Assembly: GCA_021521415.1 (NCBI GenBank)
Contig: JAIQDT010001736.1
Coordinates: 62,001 to 126,000 of the forward strand
From: Bidens hawaiensis
Taxonomy: Eukaryota; Streptophyta; Magnoliopsida; Asterales; Asteraceae
Direction: 5' to 3'
DNA: 64,000 bases
Under the pieces are notes generated by a model, which made no database searches, was not told where the DNA came from, and saw only the letters and a program-made list of their open reading frames with translations. The position numbers and the translations under genes are program-made. This document shows, piece by piece, positions 11,590 to 23,964 of the stretch; position 1 is the first letter of the stretch; the number at the start of each line of letters is the position of its first letter.

Positions 11590-14500
11590 TGTAAAACCCC
11601 GTAACCGCAGCGGAAACGTAAACGGGATGTAACAGACACGTCTGATATCAACAGCATTGCTTATAAAGAAAACACCACTACATTAATTTACAACGTATTA
11701 CATTGTTCCGAGTTTCGTTACCGTCTAGGCGTTAACATATAAGTTTTACCGATAGCACATTAACATATTTAATACAAAATAAAGATCCTTAAGCTTCCAC
11801 AAAATAGCACACATCATCAAGCACATATCACTCATTCCAATTTGGGTGTACCTAGAAAGCATGTAAAGAAAACGGGTCAACTACGAATAGTTGGTGAGTT
11901 TCACTAATTTAAGTAAACGATGACAAATCATTATAATAATCATATATTAGCGATGTAATTATGCTGAGCCCACAAGTGAAACCTCTGTTAACCCAGAGAC
12001 ACATCCAATAACCTCTGGGGACACTGTTATCCCATAAACACATTTAATAACCTCTGGGGACACTGTTAACCCAGAAACACATTTAATACCCTCTGGGGAC
12101 ACTGTTAACCCAGAAACCCATTTAATAACCTCTGGGGACACTGTTAACCCAGAACACTGTTTCGGGCCTTACAATGTTAGCAACTCAGACAATTACCATC
12201 TTAATACATTACCGTACGATTCCCGTACAATAAACATTATATAAATACATTCATTTCCATGCGATCAGTATGTACTTAAACATTTTGATAGAAACATGCT
12301 TTCCGCCCCGGGAAAATATTTAAAACAGTTCAGTAAAAAGGGGCTCGTGAAACTCACCTTTTCGTGAGTTAGTATGTAGTACAGTGAACAGCTATGAGCC
12401 TGAATCTGTAATATGATACCTAAGTCATTACTATACAATTTCCATAAATTAAATCCGTGTCAACCGGTACATCTGGGGACATTGTTAACCCAGTACTGTA
12501 CTCGATCCGGGGACAATGTTAACCCAGAGACACTTCTCAGGACTCAGATTGTGATATTTCTTAGAGTTTAACCGTCAAAATTATTATTATTATGTTTTCC
12601 CCGTTTTGCGTGCCTAGCACGGTTATCCGTTTTTATGTTTCAAAAATGAGTTTGGTCACACACGACCCGAAAATAGTGTTTGACTGATATTTTAGTTAAA
12701 GCCGTGAATTTAGAGCTCGGTTTAGACGCCCCGTTTGGCCGCGGGACCCGTTTCCGTCTTTAGGGTGCCGGAAACTGTTATTTCGGGTAAAAATACCCAA
12801 ATCATCCGAATTATTTTCGGATGATTTATTTTTACTTGATTAACTTAGTTTCATGAAAATAGTCCATTTTTGAGGTTTTTATACACCGGTCAGCTCGCTT
12901 AGGCGAACTTTGCCGGTTTACGCGTTTTAAGCTTTAAAAGTTTGTTTTTATGTTCTTTTTAGCACAAATAATTTTCCGTTTAGACTCGGATCTTGAAATT
13001 TTGCACAAATCACTTTTTGATAGTAAGGAATTTTATAAAAATATTTCCAGAATTAATTTTTATATTTAACATTTATTTATCTATTTTTAAACGTCATTTA
13101 AACACAAAATATATCGAAAATACCAAACGACCTTAGAAAAATCCCAAATATTTCTGGGATGAACCCTGCCATCCACATAGTTCCCTGCAATTTTCCCAGA
13201 ACCAAAATCTCATTTTTCATGCCATTTTTACCAAAACCGAGCTAGAAAACCCTTGAACTCGTTTTACCGAAAAGCCTACTTAGACTTCTCCAACGGATCT
13301 GAAATTTTGTGTGTTACTTTTATATGTTATATAAAGCTTATCTGGAATTTTCCAGAATTGTTCATGATGTTTAACTATTTTTCATCATTTTTAGCCAAAA
13401 CCGAGCATTAAATTCACCAAATATTCATCCTTTGTCCAAAAATTACCAACTTTTCACAGATCTCATAGTTTCATGTGTAGATCATCTCTGTTAAATTTCA
13501 TGACCCAACTCTAAGTCTATCACAATCTGTCCAAATCATATAAATCATACGAAAAACCGAACTACCTTGTGTTTCTAGCTTTAGATCGCAAAGATCTTGC
13601 TTTCTAGCTTTTGCTAGCAACTAGATATAACACCTACAAGCACAACAACACCACACCAAGCAAGTTACACCCACAATCAAGCCATTTCTTTCATGGTTTC
13701 GGTTAAGACATCAAAACGAAGATTTTAACCGTAGAAATTCGTTTTTGACTCTTTTAACTCCTTTCTTGGACCAAGATCCCTTGTATAACTTGTATACATC
13801 ACTTGATCATGCAAGAATCGGTTTCATCTCGGGTTTTCACCCATTTTTCATTTGAAACCTCATTTTCTTGTAAATGACTCGAGAAAAGAAGATGAACACG
13901 ACTATAATCCGATCTTTACCTCGGTTTCTTGGTATAAATCAAAGGAAAGTTGGATGAATGTTTGAAGGGTTGAGAGAATTTGAGTTTGGTTGATTGAGAA
14001 AAAAGAAAAAATGAAGGCTAATGCCTTAACAAGACCGATCGGTCTTCATAAGGTGTGGGGGTGGGGCCCACACCTCCAATCTTGGCCACACATTCGGATT
14101 GTGTTATCCGGATAATGTTTTGGATAATCTGGTTCAGTTCGTTTTTTGGTTAAACGTGTAATTCGGCTTAAAACGAGGCTAAAACGGTCGTTTTTCGGCT
14201 AAAAATGAAATTTATATAAAACCGATTTAAAAACATAAACCATGACATTTATTAACTTAAAACATCATAGTATTAATAATTGTGCATCTTTTTCGGCTTG
14301 ATCGATCATCTCTTGCTCGGTTTGGTATTAAAGGTTTCGTTTAACGTACCAACGTACTATTAAATCGAAAACTCTTTTCTGTGCTTTAATTCACTTATCC
14401 CGAAGCTTTAATACTTCGTAAACATCACTAAACATTATATATTTCGTCTATAATGTAATCTCCGATTCATTCGGGTTTCAATAACCGTCAATCGGTTAAT

Positions 14501-14658
14501 CGTACTTCCAATACGATTAACGGTATAATCGAGTATAATTCGTACCGTGAATCATACATACTCGTATATACACATTATAATTCATATATTCAGTATTAAA
14601 TAACACGTAAATAGTATATACCGGCTAGGGTATACCTGAATTTGCCGGAATCGTTACA
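11590..14658 (-). repeat. 3' LTR of chromovirus E
   Basis: It starts TGTAAAACCCCGTAACC (the partner LTR has TGTAACACC) and ends GGAATCGTTACA; length 3,069 bp. It contains a 39-bp tandem repeat (12012-12160), two further copies of the GTTAACCCAG word near 12470-12530, and a perfect palindrome AAGACCGATCGGTCTT at 14031-14046 followed by a GC-rich inverted repeat. No coding capacity. Confidence 0.95.
12000..12160. repeat. 39-bp tandem repeat in LTR of E
   Basis: CCTCTGGGGACACTGTTA recurs at 12012, 12051, 12090 and 12129, a period of 39 bp, with a partial first copy before it. The equivalent array is at 21140-21300 in the other LTR with the same copy number, so it was present before insertion. 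Confidence 0.9.
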
Positions 14659-14671
14659 TTCTTCCCCCGTT
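14659..14671 (-). promoter_or_regulatory. Polypurine tract of chromovirus E
   Basis: The minus strand reads ACGGGGGAAGAA directly before the 3' LTR. Only about 36 bases separate the pol stop codon from the LTR. Confidence 0.75.
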
Positions 14672-14694
14672 ACAAAAATTTCGTTCTCGAAATT

Positions 14695-17394
14695 TTACGC
14701 GTCAACTACTTCCTTTTGAGGAAATAGGTGGGGGTATTTCTTCCGAAATTTGTGCTTTCGTTCCCATGTATATTCTGGGCCTCGTTGCGAGTTCCATCTA
14801 ACTTTGACCAACGAGATCTTATTGTGTCTAAGTTGCTTGATTTTCCCGTCCGCTATTTCTATGGGTTCCTCTACGAAATTAAGCTTATCACTTATTTGGA
14901 CACCCTCTAAGGGTAACACCGATGTCTCATCCGACAGACACCTTTTCAAGTTCGACACGTGAAACACATTGTGAACTGCACTCAGTTCATCAGGCAGTTC
15001 TAATCGGTATGCTACAGGACCGATTTTTGCAGTAATGTCGAATGGTCCAATGTATCTAGAGGCTAACTTCCCCGCCTTTCTAAATCTGACTACTCCTTTC
15101 CACGGTGATACTTTCAAATACACTTTACCACATTTCTCAAATGATACCGGTTTTCTACGGGTATCGGCATAACTCTTCTGCCGATCCCGTGCGGCCTTCA
15201 GATTGTTCTTAATTTCAAGGATTTTGCTGGTCGTTTCCTGGACCAGGTCCGATCTAATAACCTGTGCGTCGCCCACTTCAGTCCAACAGAGTGGTGATCG
15301 GCACTTCCGTCCATACAATGCTTCATAAGGTGCTGCCTTTATACTGCTATGGTAACTGTTATTATAGGAAAATTCAACGAGTGGGAGATGTTGATCCCAA
15401 TTTCCCTTAAAATCCAGTACGCATACACGAAGAAAATCCTCCAGTGTTTGGATGGTCCTCTCAGACTGACCGTCGGTCTGAGGGTGGTAAGCTGTGCTTA
15501 GATCAATACGCGTTCCCAGCGCTTCTTGTACAGCTTGCCAAAGTTTGGAGGTGAAATGGCTATCTCGATCGGAGATGATTGAGATGGGTATCCCATGACG
15601 AGACACAATTTCATTTATATAAATCCGCGCAAGTCTCTCGGTGTTATAATTATTTCTAATCGGAATAAAATGTGCCGACTTGGTTAATCGATCCACGATT
15701 ACCCAAATTGTATCGTGTCCACGGGACGTCTTAGGGAGATGTGTCACAAAATCCATCGTGATTTGCTCCCATTTCCATTCGGGAATTTCCGGTTGTTGTA
15801 ACATCCCCGAGGGTTTCTGGTGCTCCGCCTTAACCCTCGCACACGTCGTACACTTGCCGACGTATGTGGCTATATCCTTTTTCATACCCGGCCACCAGTA
15901 GAACTCCTTCACATCCTTGTACATCTTATCCGATCCCGGATGTATGGAATATTTTGATTTATGCGCTTCGTCCATGATTAATTCACGAAGGTCATGGAGG
16001 GTCGGGATCCAAATCCGATTTTTGAAATAGAGAATTTCGTCCACGCGCTGTTCGAAATTCTTCTCGTTACCGTAAAGTCCCTCTTTTCCCAATTGTTCCT
16101 CTTTCAACGCCTCGCGTTGAGCGACTCGAACCAGGTCCGAAAGGTTGGACTGGACTATCATCCCCAGCGCTCGCACTCGCAATGGCTTAACCCGATCCTT
16201 CCTACTCAAGGCATCGGCTATGACGTTAGCCTTGCCGGGGTGATAACGGATGTCACAGTCATAGTCGCTTAATAACTCGACCCATCTTCGTTGTCTCATA
16301 TTCAGTTCTTTCTGATCGAATATGTGTTGCAAACTTTTATGATCGGTGAAGATGGTGCACTTTGTACCGTAGAGATAATGTCTCCAGATTTTAAGTGCGA
16401 AGATAACTGCTCCCAGTTCTAAGTCATGAGTAGTGTAATTTTTCTCGTGTACTTTTAACTGTCGAGAAGCATAGGCTATAACCTTATTATTCTGCATCAA
16501 CACGCATCCTAACCCTCTACGGGATGCGTCACAATATACGACAAAACCATCGTCTCCGTCGGGGAGACTTAAGATCGGCGCTTGGCACAATCTTTGTTTT
16601 AGCGTTTGAAACGCCGTTTCCTGCTCTTCACCCCATTCATACTTTCGATCCTTTTGGGTCAGAAGGGTTAGAGGTTGGGCGATGCTGGAAAAGTTCTCTA
16701 TAAATCGACGATAATATCCAGCTAAGCCTAAGAATTGGCGGATTTCCTTTGGAGATTTAGGCGCTTGCCAATTCTTAATTGCTTCAACCTTACTCGGATC
16801 AACGTGTATTCCTTGATGGTTTATAACGTGACCGAGGAATTGCACCTCTTGTAACCAGAAGTTACACTTGGAGAATTTTGCATATAACTTCTCCTGATTA
16901 AGAAGTTCTAAAATTAATCTTAAGTGTTGCTCGTGCTCTTCTTTACTCTTCGAGTATATCAAAATATCGTCAATAAACACGATGACGAATTTGTCGAGGT
17001 AGGGTTTACAGACTCGATTCATGAGATCCATGAACACTGCTGGCGCATTTGTTAGCCCAAAAGGCATAACTAAGAACTCGTAATAGCCGTAGCGAGTCCG
17101 GAATGCGGTTTTTGGGATATCCTCCTCCTGAATTCTAACCTGATGGTATCCCGATCTAAGATCTATTTTTGAGAAGTAGCTCGCACCTTGTAGTTGGTCG
17201 AACAGGTCATCAATTAGGGGAAGAGGGTTCCTATTTTTGATTGTTAACTTGTTCAATTCCCTGTAATCAATGCACATTCTAAGGCTCCCGTCCTTCTTTT
17301 TCACGAATAGTACAGGTGCACCCCACGGGGAATAACTGGGACGTATAAATCCTTTATCCAACAATTCTTGCAACTGGTTGGATAATTCTTGCAT
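14695..17394 (-). CDS. Chromovirus E pol: RT, RNase H, integrase, chromodomain
   Basis: An uninterrupted 899-codon frame. Domains: reverse transcriptase (residues about 1-200; [11 protein letters not shown], catalytic FIDD at 140-143), RNase H (about 280-400; [15 protein letters not shown]), integrase zinc finger (about 480-520; H..H and CTTCARV), integrase core with DDE residues in [15 protein letters not shown] and GQSERTIQ, then a chromodomain-like tail (about 830-890; [16 protein letters not shown]). It would reverse-transcribe the RNA and insert the DNA; chromodomains of this group favour heterochromatin. Its true N-terminus is in the protease frame just upstream; a one-base shift near 17425-17440 separates them. 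The first Met is therefore not a natural start. Confidence 0.93.
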   Translation of the reverse strand: MQELSNQLQELLDKGFIRPSYSPWGAPVLFVKKKDGSLRMCIDYRELNKLTIKNRNPLPLIDDLFDQLQGASYFSKIDLRSGYHQVRIQEEDIPKTAFRTRYGYYEFLVMPFGLTNAPAVFMDLMNRVCKPYLDKFVIVFIDDILIYSKSKEEHEQHLRLILELLNQEKLYAKFSKCNFWLQEVQFLGHVINHQGIHVDPSKVEAIKNWQAPKSPKEIRQFLGLAGYYRRFIENFSSIAQPLTLLTQKDRKYEWGEEQETAFQTLKQRLCQAPILSLPDGDDGFVVYCDASRRGLGCVLMQNNKVIAYASRQLKVHEKNYTTHDLELGAVIFALKIWRHYLYGTKCTIFTDHKSLQHIFDQKELNMRQRRWVELLSDYDCDIRYHPGKANVIADALSRKDRVKPLRVRALGMIVQSNLSDLVRVAQREALKEEQLGKEGLYGNEKNFEQRVDEILYFKNRIWIPTLHDLRELIMDEAHKSKYSIHPGSDKMYKDVKEFYWWPGMKKDIATYVGKCTTCARVKAEHQKPSGMLQQPEIPEWKWEQITMDFVTHLPKTSRGHDTIWVIVDRLTKSAHFIPIRNNYNTERLARIYINEIVSRHGIPISIISDRDSHFTSKLWQAVQEALGTRIDLSTAYHPQTDGQSERTIQTLEDFLRVCVLDFKGNWDQHLPLVEFSYNNSYHSSIKAAPYEALYGRKCRSPLCWTEVGDAQVIRSDLVQETTSKILEIKNNLKAARDRQKSYADTRRKPVSFEKCGKVYLKVSPWKGVVRFRKAGKLASRYIGPFDITAKIGPVAYRLELPDELSAVHNVFHVSNLKRCLSDETSVLPLEGVQISDKLNFVEEPIEIADGKIKQLRHNKISLVKVRWNSQRGPEYTWERKHKFRKKYPHLFPQKEVVDA

Positions 17395-17422
17395 CTCGGA
17401 TGGTGCAAGTCTGTAGGGCGCC

Positions 17423-18448
17423 TTAGCAATAGGGCCCAGCTTGAGGTAAGTCGATTCTGAATTCGACCTGTCGGGTTAGCGGTAATCCAGGAAGTTCTTC
17501 TGGGAAAACTTGTGGAAATTCGCGCACCACTGGTATATCATCCACTCGTTTCTCCTCTGAATCTGTGGCAATCAAGCTCGCTAGATACGTCACACATCCT
17601 CGGCGTATATATTTTAACAACTTGAGGTGGGATATAAACGGTATCATATTGCCCGACTTCTCACCCTGCACTAATACCTCTTCGTCATCCGACACCCGGA
17701 TCTTGACGATTTTCCTTTCACAGTTTATTTCTACCTTGTTACGTGCTAACCAATCCATTCCCACTATCATGTCAAAACTACCCAATTCTACCGGTAACAA
17801 GTCAATCAGGAAGGATTGTTCGTTCAGAATAAAAGGGCAATTCCGAACTATTTGATTAACTATCATGGTTTTACCGTTAGCGACTTCTATGGTATAAGGT
17901 TCTATGGTTTCACCAATTGGAAGGTTTGCTATCGATAGAAACTTAACGGAGACAAAACTTCTATCGGCGTCCGTATCGAATAATACAGAGGCGTAATGAT
18001 CAGAGACGAGGAAAGTACCTGTCAATACACTGGGGTCCTGGCGTGCTTCGCTCGCCCCCATCACGAATGCTCGGCCTCTCGCCGGATTGGACGATGACGC
18101 TTGACCCGTGGTTTGCCTCCCGTTTCCTCCCTGGTTCAGCTTCGGACAGTGCCTCTTGAAGTGATCCGTGCTGCCGCATTCATAGCAAGCACGGCTGGTG
18201 GTCGCCGTTTGGTTTCCTTGTTGGTTTTGTTGTCGGGCTGGTTGGCTCCTAAATGGCTGCGCACGGATAGGTTGCGGTTGTCGGTTCAGGTTGTTCAGGT
18301 TTGTCCTACATCTCGGTGCGGAGTGCCCCTCCCTGCCACACCGATGGTACACTACTCCCCGGCACTCGCCCCCATGCTGATAACCGCATTTCCCACACCT
18401 AGGAAACGTCCTTGTCTGCGGTTCCTGCCTTCCGCCTGAACTAGTCAT
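17423..18448 (-). pseudogene. Chromovirus E zinc knuckle and aspartic protease, defective
   Basis: The 341-codon open stretch has a nucleocapsid CCHC knuckle at residues 88-101 (CYECGSTDHFKRHC), a degenerate Cys/His cluster before it (residues 18-47), and the retropepsin-like protease. The active-site triplet, normally D-S/T-G, reads DTD at residues 158-160, a change expected to abolish catalysis. The end is frameshifted relative to pol. Upstream in the same frame are two TAG codons (18611-18613 and near 18500) that cut it off from gag. Confidence 0.85.
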
Positions 18449-18479
18449 GGCGTAGTTCTGGGCAGCGGGCCTAGCACGT

Positions 18480-19398
18480 TTACTTTGCTGCTTTTCCTAG
18501 ATCCTATGGTCATGTGTACCCCGCTTTCCCCAAGCGGATTCTCCTGCCACCTTCAGTGACCCGCTCCTTACGAAATTATATGCGACGATACCAGCCTGCG
18601 TCACCGCACCCTAAAACGTCTGGTGTCCCCCCGCGTTAACTATACTCCTTACTACTGGAGTTAGTCCCCAGATATAACGCTCCAACCTCTTCGACTCTGG
18701 GGTGACCAACCCCGGTACTAATCGCGACAGCTCATTAAACCGGTTCGTATAACCCAAGTGGTCCGCCCCCTGCATCTCCAGGTTCCACAATTCATTTTCT
18801 AACTTCTGCAATTCGTTTTTCGGGCAGAAATGTTCCAGTACAAGAGCCTTGAGCTCTGTCCAGGTCATGCGGTTTGTCGCCGCCTGACCGCGAGTCTGCA
18901 CTATGGTGTTCCACCATGTCAAAGCATGGTCCGTGAATGTGCAGGTGGCGTACTTAACAACACAATCCTCGGGGCAGTTGCTGATGTTCACAACTGATTC
19001 TATTTTCTCGATCCACTTAACCAACCCATTTGGTCCTTCAGACCCGCTAAACTCTAGGGGCTTGCACAACATAAAGTCTTGATTGAACAACCCCTGGATG
19101 CAGGAATCGGCCCAGTGCGGTTCGTTTCTACAGTTGGTATAGGGCCATTACTGTCCGTAACGACCACCCTAGGCGGTGCGTCATTACTCGGAATCGTGTT
19201 AGCGTTCTGTGGAGGATTAGCATTTTGTTCCCCGTCATTATTGGTGGTCGTTTGATTGCTCGGAGGGGTTGGATTGGTCGAATTGTTAATACTGGCGGCG
19301 ATGCGCGACACTATATCCGGTATCGCCGCCTCTAACTGTTGAGCAATCAAACGGCTCACATCTACTTCCGACATTTGAGCTGATCGTTTTGGTGCCAT
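18480..19398 (-). pseudogene. Chromovirus E gag, frameshifted
   Basis: The start is the ATG at 19396-19398 (MAPKRSAQM). The N-terminal part (to about 19090) is in one frame. The capsid-like Retrotrans_gag core (19090-18611; CKPLEFSGSEGP, ALTWWNT, LGYTNRFNELSRLVPG) is in another, so there is a frameshift near 19060-19090, then TAG at 18611-18613. The protein would form the particle and package RNA. An acceptor-like splice site lies one base before the start codon. Confidence 0.85.
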
Positions 19399-19399
19399 T

Positions 19400-20372
19400 C
19401 TACACAACATCAAGAAAATACATATAATTAATACAAGTTCCAATCATAACACACAACCCACATTCCATTCATTAATAAACATCAGTACATATTTCATCAA
19501 CGTCAGTTCACATACTTTCCTGTCATCATTACATAGGTTAAGTTTTCATACATAGGGCCTATGTCGGCATCATCTCGACATAACCCGCAATGGGTCAGTG
19601 TTTGAATGATACCCAAAAGTATCTATAATGATATACCCCAAAAGGACCCCCTAAGGGCCAGTGGTTGTATTATAACTACCCAAGATTCACTCTATGTTAG
19701 CATCACCACTAACTGCTTACACAGAGTATCAAAAAGCGGTCCATGACTTCTACCATCCTAACATCACTAAACACGGTGGTATACCCACCACACCATCATT
19801 GCCACCAACACCACCATCACTGCCAACACACCCCGGACCCGCGCCTCTAACCGATCGATCATCAATTGGGAGTATGAGCACTCCCTCCATAGCTGCGCAA
19901 TCGCATACTGGTGGTCCAGTATGCAGTCCCCCAGATACATCCGCCTCTGCACTCCCACTGTCAAGGCGGCGGAGTGCTCATTCACCTGCTCGGTGAGCAC
20001 TCGAAGCCATGCCGCCGCGTCCCTTTCCTGCCTAGGAAGACCCCACACAGGTGGAGTCCCAGGCTCGGGCTGGGAGCGTGAGGACTCGCCCCGACGGGTA
20101 GCTGGTCTGGGTGGGGGAGAGGTAGGTGGGACATGTGGGACACTGATCCGCGCCGTGAGGCGGGGTCCGTATCCGGGAGGGATAGGGGTGGCCTGTGGTG
20201 CGGGTGGGGTGGGGGATCTGACAATCCTGACTGGGGAGGACTGGCTAGAGCTCCTACGACTAGCCTCGCTAGGCTCAGAGCTGGATGATATGCGTAGACT
20301 CCGAGAGTTCCCGGAGCTGACTTCCTCCAGGTCCTCCTCCACCGATAAACTATGAGTCCTCGACATTCTTAC
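19400..20372 (-). promoter_or_regulatory. Candidate leader intron of chromovirus E
   Basis: On the minus strand a perfect plant donor CAG/GTAAGA lies at 20372, and a T-rich stretch ending TTGATGTTGTGTAG lies at 19400, one base before the gag ATG. Removing the 973 bases would bring gag next to the 5' leader and would remove most of the extra ORF 19767-20378. Splicing is inferred from the sites only. Confidence 0.35.
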
Positions 20373-20378
20373 CTGCAC
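19767..20378 (-). CDS. Extra leader ORF between PBS and gag, C-terminal membrane segment
   Basis: A 203-codon intact frame, of no family I recognise. It starts MQVRMSRTHS (the second Met at codon 5 is the likelier start, because the first overlaps a splice-donor sequence). Residues about 10-100 are rich in Ser, Pro and Arg and look disordered. Residues about 115-175 look helical (AAWLRVLTEQVNEHSAAL, AIAQLWRECS). The last 25 residues, VRGVLAVMVVLVAMMVWW and following, form one hydrophobic segment like a tail anchor. Gypsy elements rarely carry a separate gene before gag. It is intact although gag is broken. It could also be a fortuitous open frame in GC-rich leader sequence. Confidence 0.45.
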   Translation of the reverse strand: MQVRMSRTHSLSVEEDLEEVSSGNSRSLRISSSSEPSEASRRSSSQSSPVRIVRSPTPPAPQATPIPPGYGPRLTARISVPHVPPTSPPPRPATRRGESSRSQPEPGTPPVWGLPRQERDAAAWLRVLTEQVNEHSAALTVGVQRRMYLGDCILDHQYAIAQLWRECSYSQLMIDRLEARVRGVLAVMVVLVAMMVWWVYHRV

Positions 20379-20715
20379 ACAAGTTAATCAAACATATAGT
20401 TCTTTCCATAGTGTAAACCATAATCAAGTTAATATACACTTACTTATACAACTTTACCACATAACAATATTATCATATATTTACACATATGTTGCCAATT
20501 TTACCTATTAAAGTCCCCCGTGACTTCCCCTGAATTCCCTCGTGCAGACAAGTCTGTTATTATGTTCCGGACCATAATAACTCACTTGTCCATCCAAGTT
20601 CATCCAGATCTCGTCACTATAAATTATTAGTTGATATTCAGATCCTATAATACTTGAGCTACTGGTTATATTTTAGGTATCTTTTTAAAGACATCCTAAT
20701 TCTTTATAACCAATG

Positions 20716-20727
20716 GCTCTGATACCA
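20716..20727 (-). promoter_or_regulatory. Primer binding site of chromovirus E (tRNA-iMet)
   Basis: The minus strand reads TGGTATCAGAGC, the standard complement of the 3' end of plant initiator methionine tRNA, five bases inside the 5' LTR end. Confidence 0.95.
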
Positions 20728-20732
20728 AGTTC

Positions 20733-23700
20733 TGTAACACCCCGTAACCGCAGCGGAAACGTAAACGGGATGCAACAGACACGTCTGATATCAACAGCAT
20801 TGCTTATAAAGAAAACACCACTACATTAATTTACAACGTATTACATTGTTCCGAGTTTCGTTACCGTCTAGGCGTTAACATATAAGTTTTACCGATAGCA
20901 CATTAACATATTTAATACAAAATAAGGATCCTTAAGCTTCCACAAAATAGCACACATCATCAAGCACGTATCACTCATTCCAATTTGGGTGTACCTAGAA
21001 AGCATGTAAAGAAAACGGGTCAACTACGAATAGTTGGTGAGTTTCACTAATTTAAGTAAACGATGACAAATCATTATAATAATCATATATTAGCGATGTA
21101 ATTATGCTGAGCCCACAAGTGAAACCTCTGTTAACCCAGAGACACATCCAATAACCTCTGGGGACACTGTTATCCCATAAACACATTTAATAACCTCTGG
21201 GGATACTGTTAACCCAGAAACACATTTAATACCCTCTGGGGACACTGTTAACCCAGAAACCCATTTAATAACCTCTAGGGACACTGTTAACCCAGAACAC
21301 TGTTTCGGGCCTTACAATGTTAGCAACTCAGACAATTACCATCTTAATACATTACCGTACGATTCCCGTACAATAAACATTATATAAATACATTCATTTC
21401 CATGCGATCAGCATGTACCTAAACATTTTGATAGAAACATGCTTTCCGCCCCGGGAAAATATTTAAAACAGTTCAGTAAAAAGGGGCTCGTGAAACTCAC
21501 CTTTTCGTGAGTTAGTATGTAGTACAGTGAACAGCTATGAGCCTGAATCTATAATATGATACCTAAGTCGTCACTATACAATTTCCATAAATTAAATCCG
21601 TGTCAACCGGTACATCTGGGGACATTGTTAACCCAGTACTTTACTCGATCCGGGGACAATGTTAACCCAGAGACACTTCTTAGGACTCAGATTGTGATAT
21701 TTCTTAGAGTTTAACCGTCAAAATTATTATTATTATGTTTTTCCCGTTTTGCGTGCCTAGCACGGTTATCCGTTTTTATGTTTCAAAAATGAGTTTGGTC
21801 ACACACGACCCGAAAATAGTGTTTGACTGATATTTTAGTTAAAGCCGTGAATTTAGAGCTCGGTTTAGACGCCCCGTTTGGCCGCGGGACCCGTTTCCGT
21901 CTTTAGGGTGCCGGAAACTGTTATTTCGGGTAAAAATACCCAAATCATCCGAATTATTTTCGGATGATTTATTTTTACTTGATTAACTTAGTTTCATGAA
22001 AATATTCCATTTTTGAGGTTTTTATACACCGGTCAGCTCGCTTAGGCGAATTTGCCGGTTTACGCGTTTTAAGCTTTAAAAGTTTGTTTTTATGTTCTTT
22101 TTAGCACAAATAATTATCCGTTTAGACTCGGATCTTGAAATTTTGCACAAATCACTTTTTGACAGTAAGGAATTTTATAAAAATATTTCTAGAATTAATT
22201 TTTATATTAAACATTTATTTATCTATTTTTAAACGTCATTTAAACACCAAATATATCGAAAATATCAAACGACCTTAGAAAAATCCCAAATTTTTCTGGG
22301 ATAACCCCTGCCATCCACATAGTTCCCTGTAATTTTCCCAGAACCAAAATCTTATTTTTCATGCCATTTTTACCAAAACCGAGCTAGAAAACCCTAGAAC
22401 TCGTTTTACCGAAAAGCCTACTTAGACTTCTCCAACGGATCTGAAATTTTGTGAGTGACTTTTATATGTTATAAAAACCTTATCTGGAATTTTCCAGAAT
22501 TTTTCATGATGTTTAACTATTTTTCATCATTTTTAGCCAAAACCGAGCATTAAATTCACCAAATATTCAACCTTTGTCCAAAAAATTACCAACTTTTCAC
22601 AGATCTCATATTTTCATGTGTAGATCATCTCTGTGAAATTTCATGACCCAAATCTAAGTCTATCACAATCTGTCCAAATCATATAAATCATACGAAAAAC
22701 CGAACTACCTTGTGTTTCTAGCTTTAGATCGCAAAGATCTTGCTTTATAGCCTTTGCTAGCAACTAGATATAACACCTACAAGCACAACAACACCACACC
22801 AAGCAAGTTACACCCACAATCAAGCCATTTCTTTCATGGTTTCGGTTAAGACATCAAAACGAAGATTTTAACCGTAGAAATTCGTTTTTGACTCTTTTAA
22901 CTCCTTTCTTGGACCAAGATCCCTTGTATAACTTGTATACATCACTTGATCATGCAAGAATCGGTTTCATCTCGGGTTTTCACCCATTTTTCATTTGAAA
23001 CCTTATTTTCTTGTAAATGACTCGAGAAAAGAAGATGAACACGACTATAATCCGATCTTTACCTCGGTTTCTTGGTATAAATCAAAGGGAAGTTGGATGA
23101 ATGTTTGAAGGGTTGAGAGAATTTGAGTTTGGTTGATTGAGAAAAAAGAAAAAATGAAGGCTAATGCCTTAACAAGACCGATCGGTCTTCATAAGGTGTG
23201 GGGGTGGGGCCCACACCTCCAATCTAGGCCACACATTCGGATTGTGTAATCCGGATAATGTTTTGGATAATCTGGTTCAGTTCGTTTTTCGGTTAAACGT
23301 GTAATTCGGCTTAAAACGAGGCTAAAACGGTCGTTTTTCGGCTAAAAATGAAATTTATATAAAACCGATTTAAAAACTTAAACCATGACATTTATTAACT
23401 TAAAACATCATAGTATTAATAATTGTGCATCTTTTTCGGCTTGATCGATCATCTCTTGCTCGGTTTGGTATAAAAGGTTTCGTTTAACGTACCGACGTAC
23501 TATTAAATCGAAAACTCTTTTCTGTGCTTTAATTCACTTATCCCGAAGCTTTAATACTTCGTAAACATCACTAAACATTATATATTTCGTCTATAATGTA
23601 ATCTCCGATTCATTCGGGTTTCAATAACCGTCAATCGGTTAATCGTACTTCCAATACGATTAACGGTATAATCGAGTATAATTCTTACCGTGAATCATAC

Positions 23701-23801
23701 ATACTCGTATATACACATTATAATTCATATATTCAGTATTAAATAACACGTAAATAGTATATACCGGCTAGGGTATACCTGAATTTGCCGGAATCGTTAC
23801 A
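20733..23801 (-). repeat. 5' LTR of chromovirus E
   Basis: It has the same 3,069-bp length as the 3' copy, starts TGTAACACCCCGTAACC and ends GGAATCGTTACA. The 39-bp array is at 21140-21300 and the 16-bp palindrome at 23174-23189. It directly abuts the TSD TAACA and the resumed LTR of Sirevirus B. Confidence 0.95.
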
Positions 23802-23806
23802 TAACA

Positions 23807-23930
23807 TCCCTAGCGAACTAGACTTAATCTTAACGAACTAGTCAAATATAAACATTAAATATTACATTAATTATCAAATAAACATTAATGATAAATAAAA
23901 AGACTCCAGACGCAAAACCATGCACTAACA
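23807..23930 (-). repeat. 3' LTR of Sirevirus B, inner part, with PPT
   Basis: This is the remaining 124 bp of the LTR split by element E; it ends CCATGCACTAACA at 23930. The adjacent 23931-23943 reads ACGAGGGGGTGTT on the minus strand and is the polypurine tract. Confidence 0.9.
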
Positions 23931-23964
23931 AACACCCCCTCGTCTTGAGCTCTTTGTGTTTAAC

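Larger units (their letters stand above)
11590..23801 (-). mobile_element. Chromovirus E (Ty3/gypsy, Tekay-like), 12.2 kb
   Basis: A complete element with 3,069-bp LTRs (11590-14658 and 20733-23801) and a 5-bp duplication TAACA at 11585-11589 and 23802-23806. The internal region carries a PBS, an extra leader ORF, gag, protease, RT, RNase H, integrase and a chromodomain-like C-terminus, all on the minus strand. A line-by-line hand comparison found about 48 differences between the LTRs (about 1.6%), so insertion was recent. Gag-protease has frameshifts and stops, and the protease active site is changed, while the 899-codon pol frame is intact. Tekay is inferred from the chromodomain type and needs a tree. 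Confidence 0.92.

Noticed and set aside
12000..12141. Short minus-strand frame with repeated SPEVIKCVSGLTV
   Set aside because: Comes from the 39-bp tandem repeat in the LTR, present equally in both LTRs.
19921..20355. 144-codon plus-strand open frame
   Set aside because: Antisense shadow of the GC-rich leader ORF of chromovirus E; Gly/Arg-rich with no motif.
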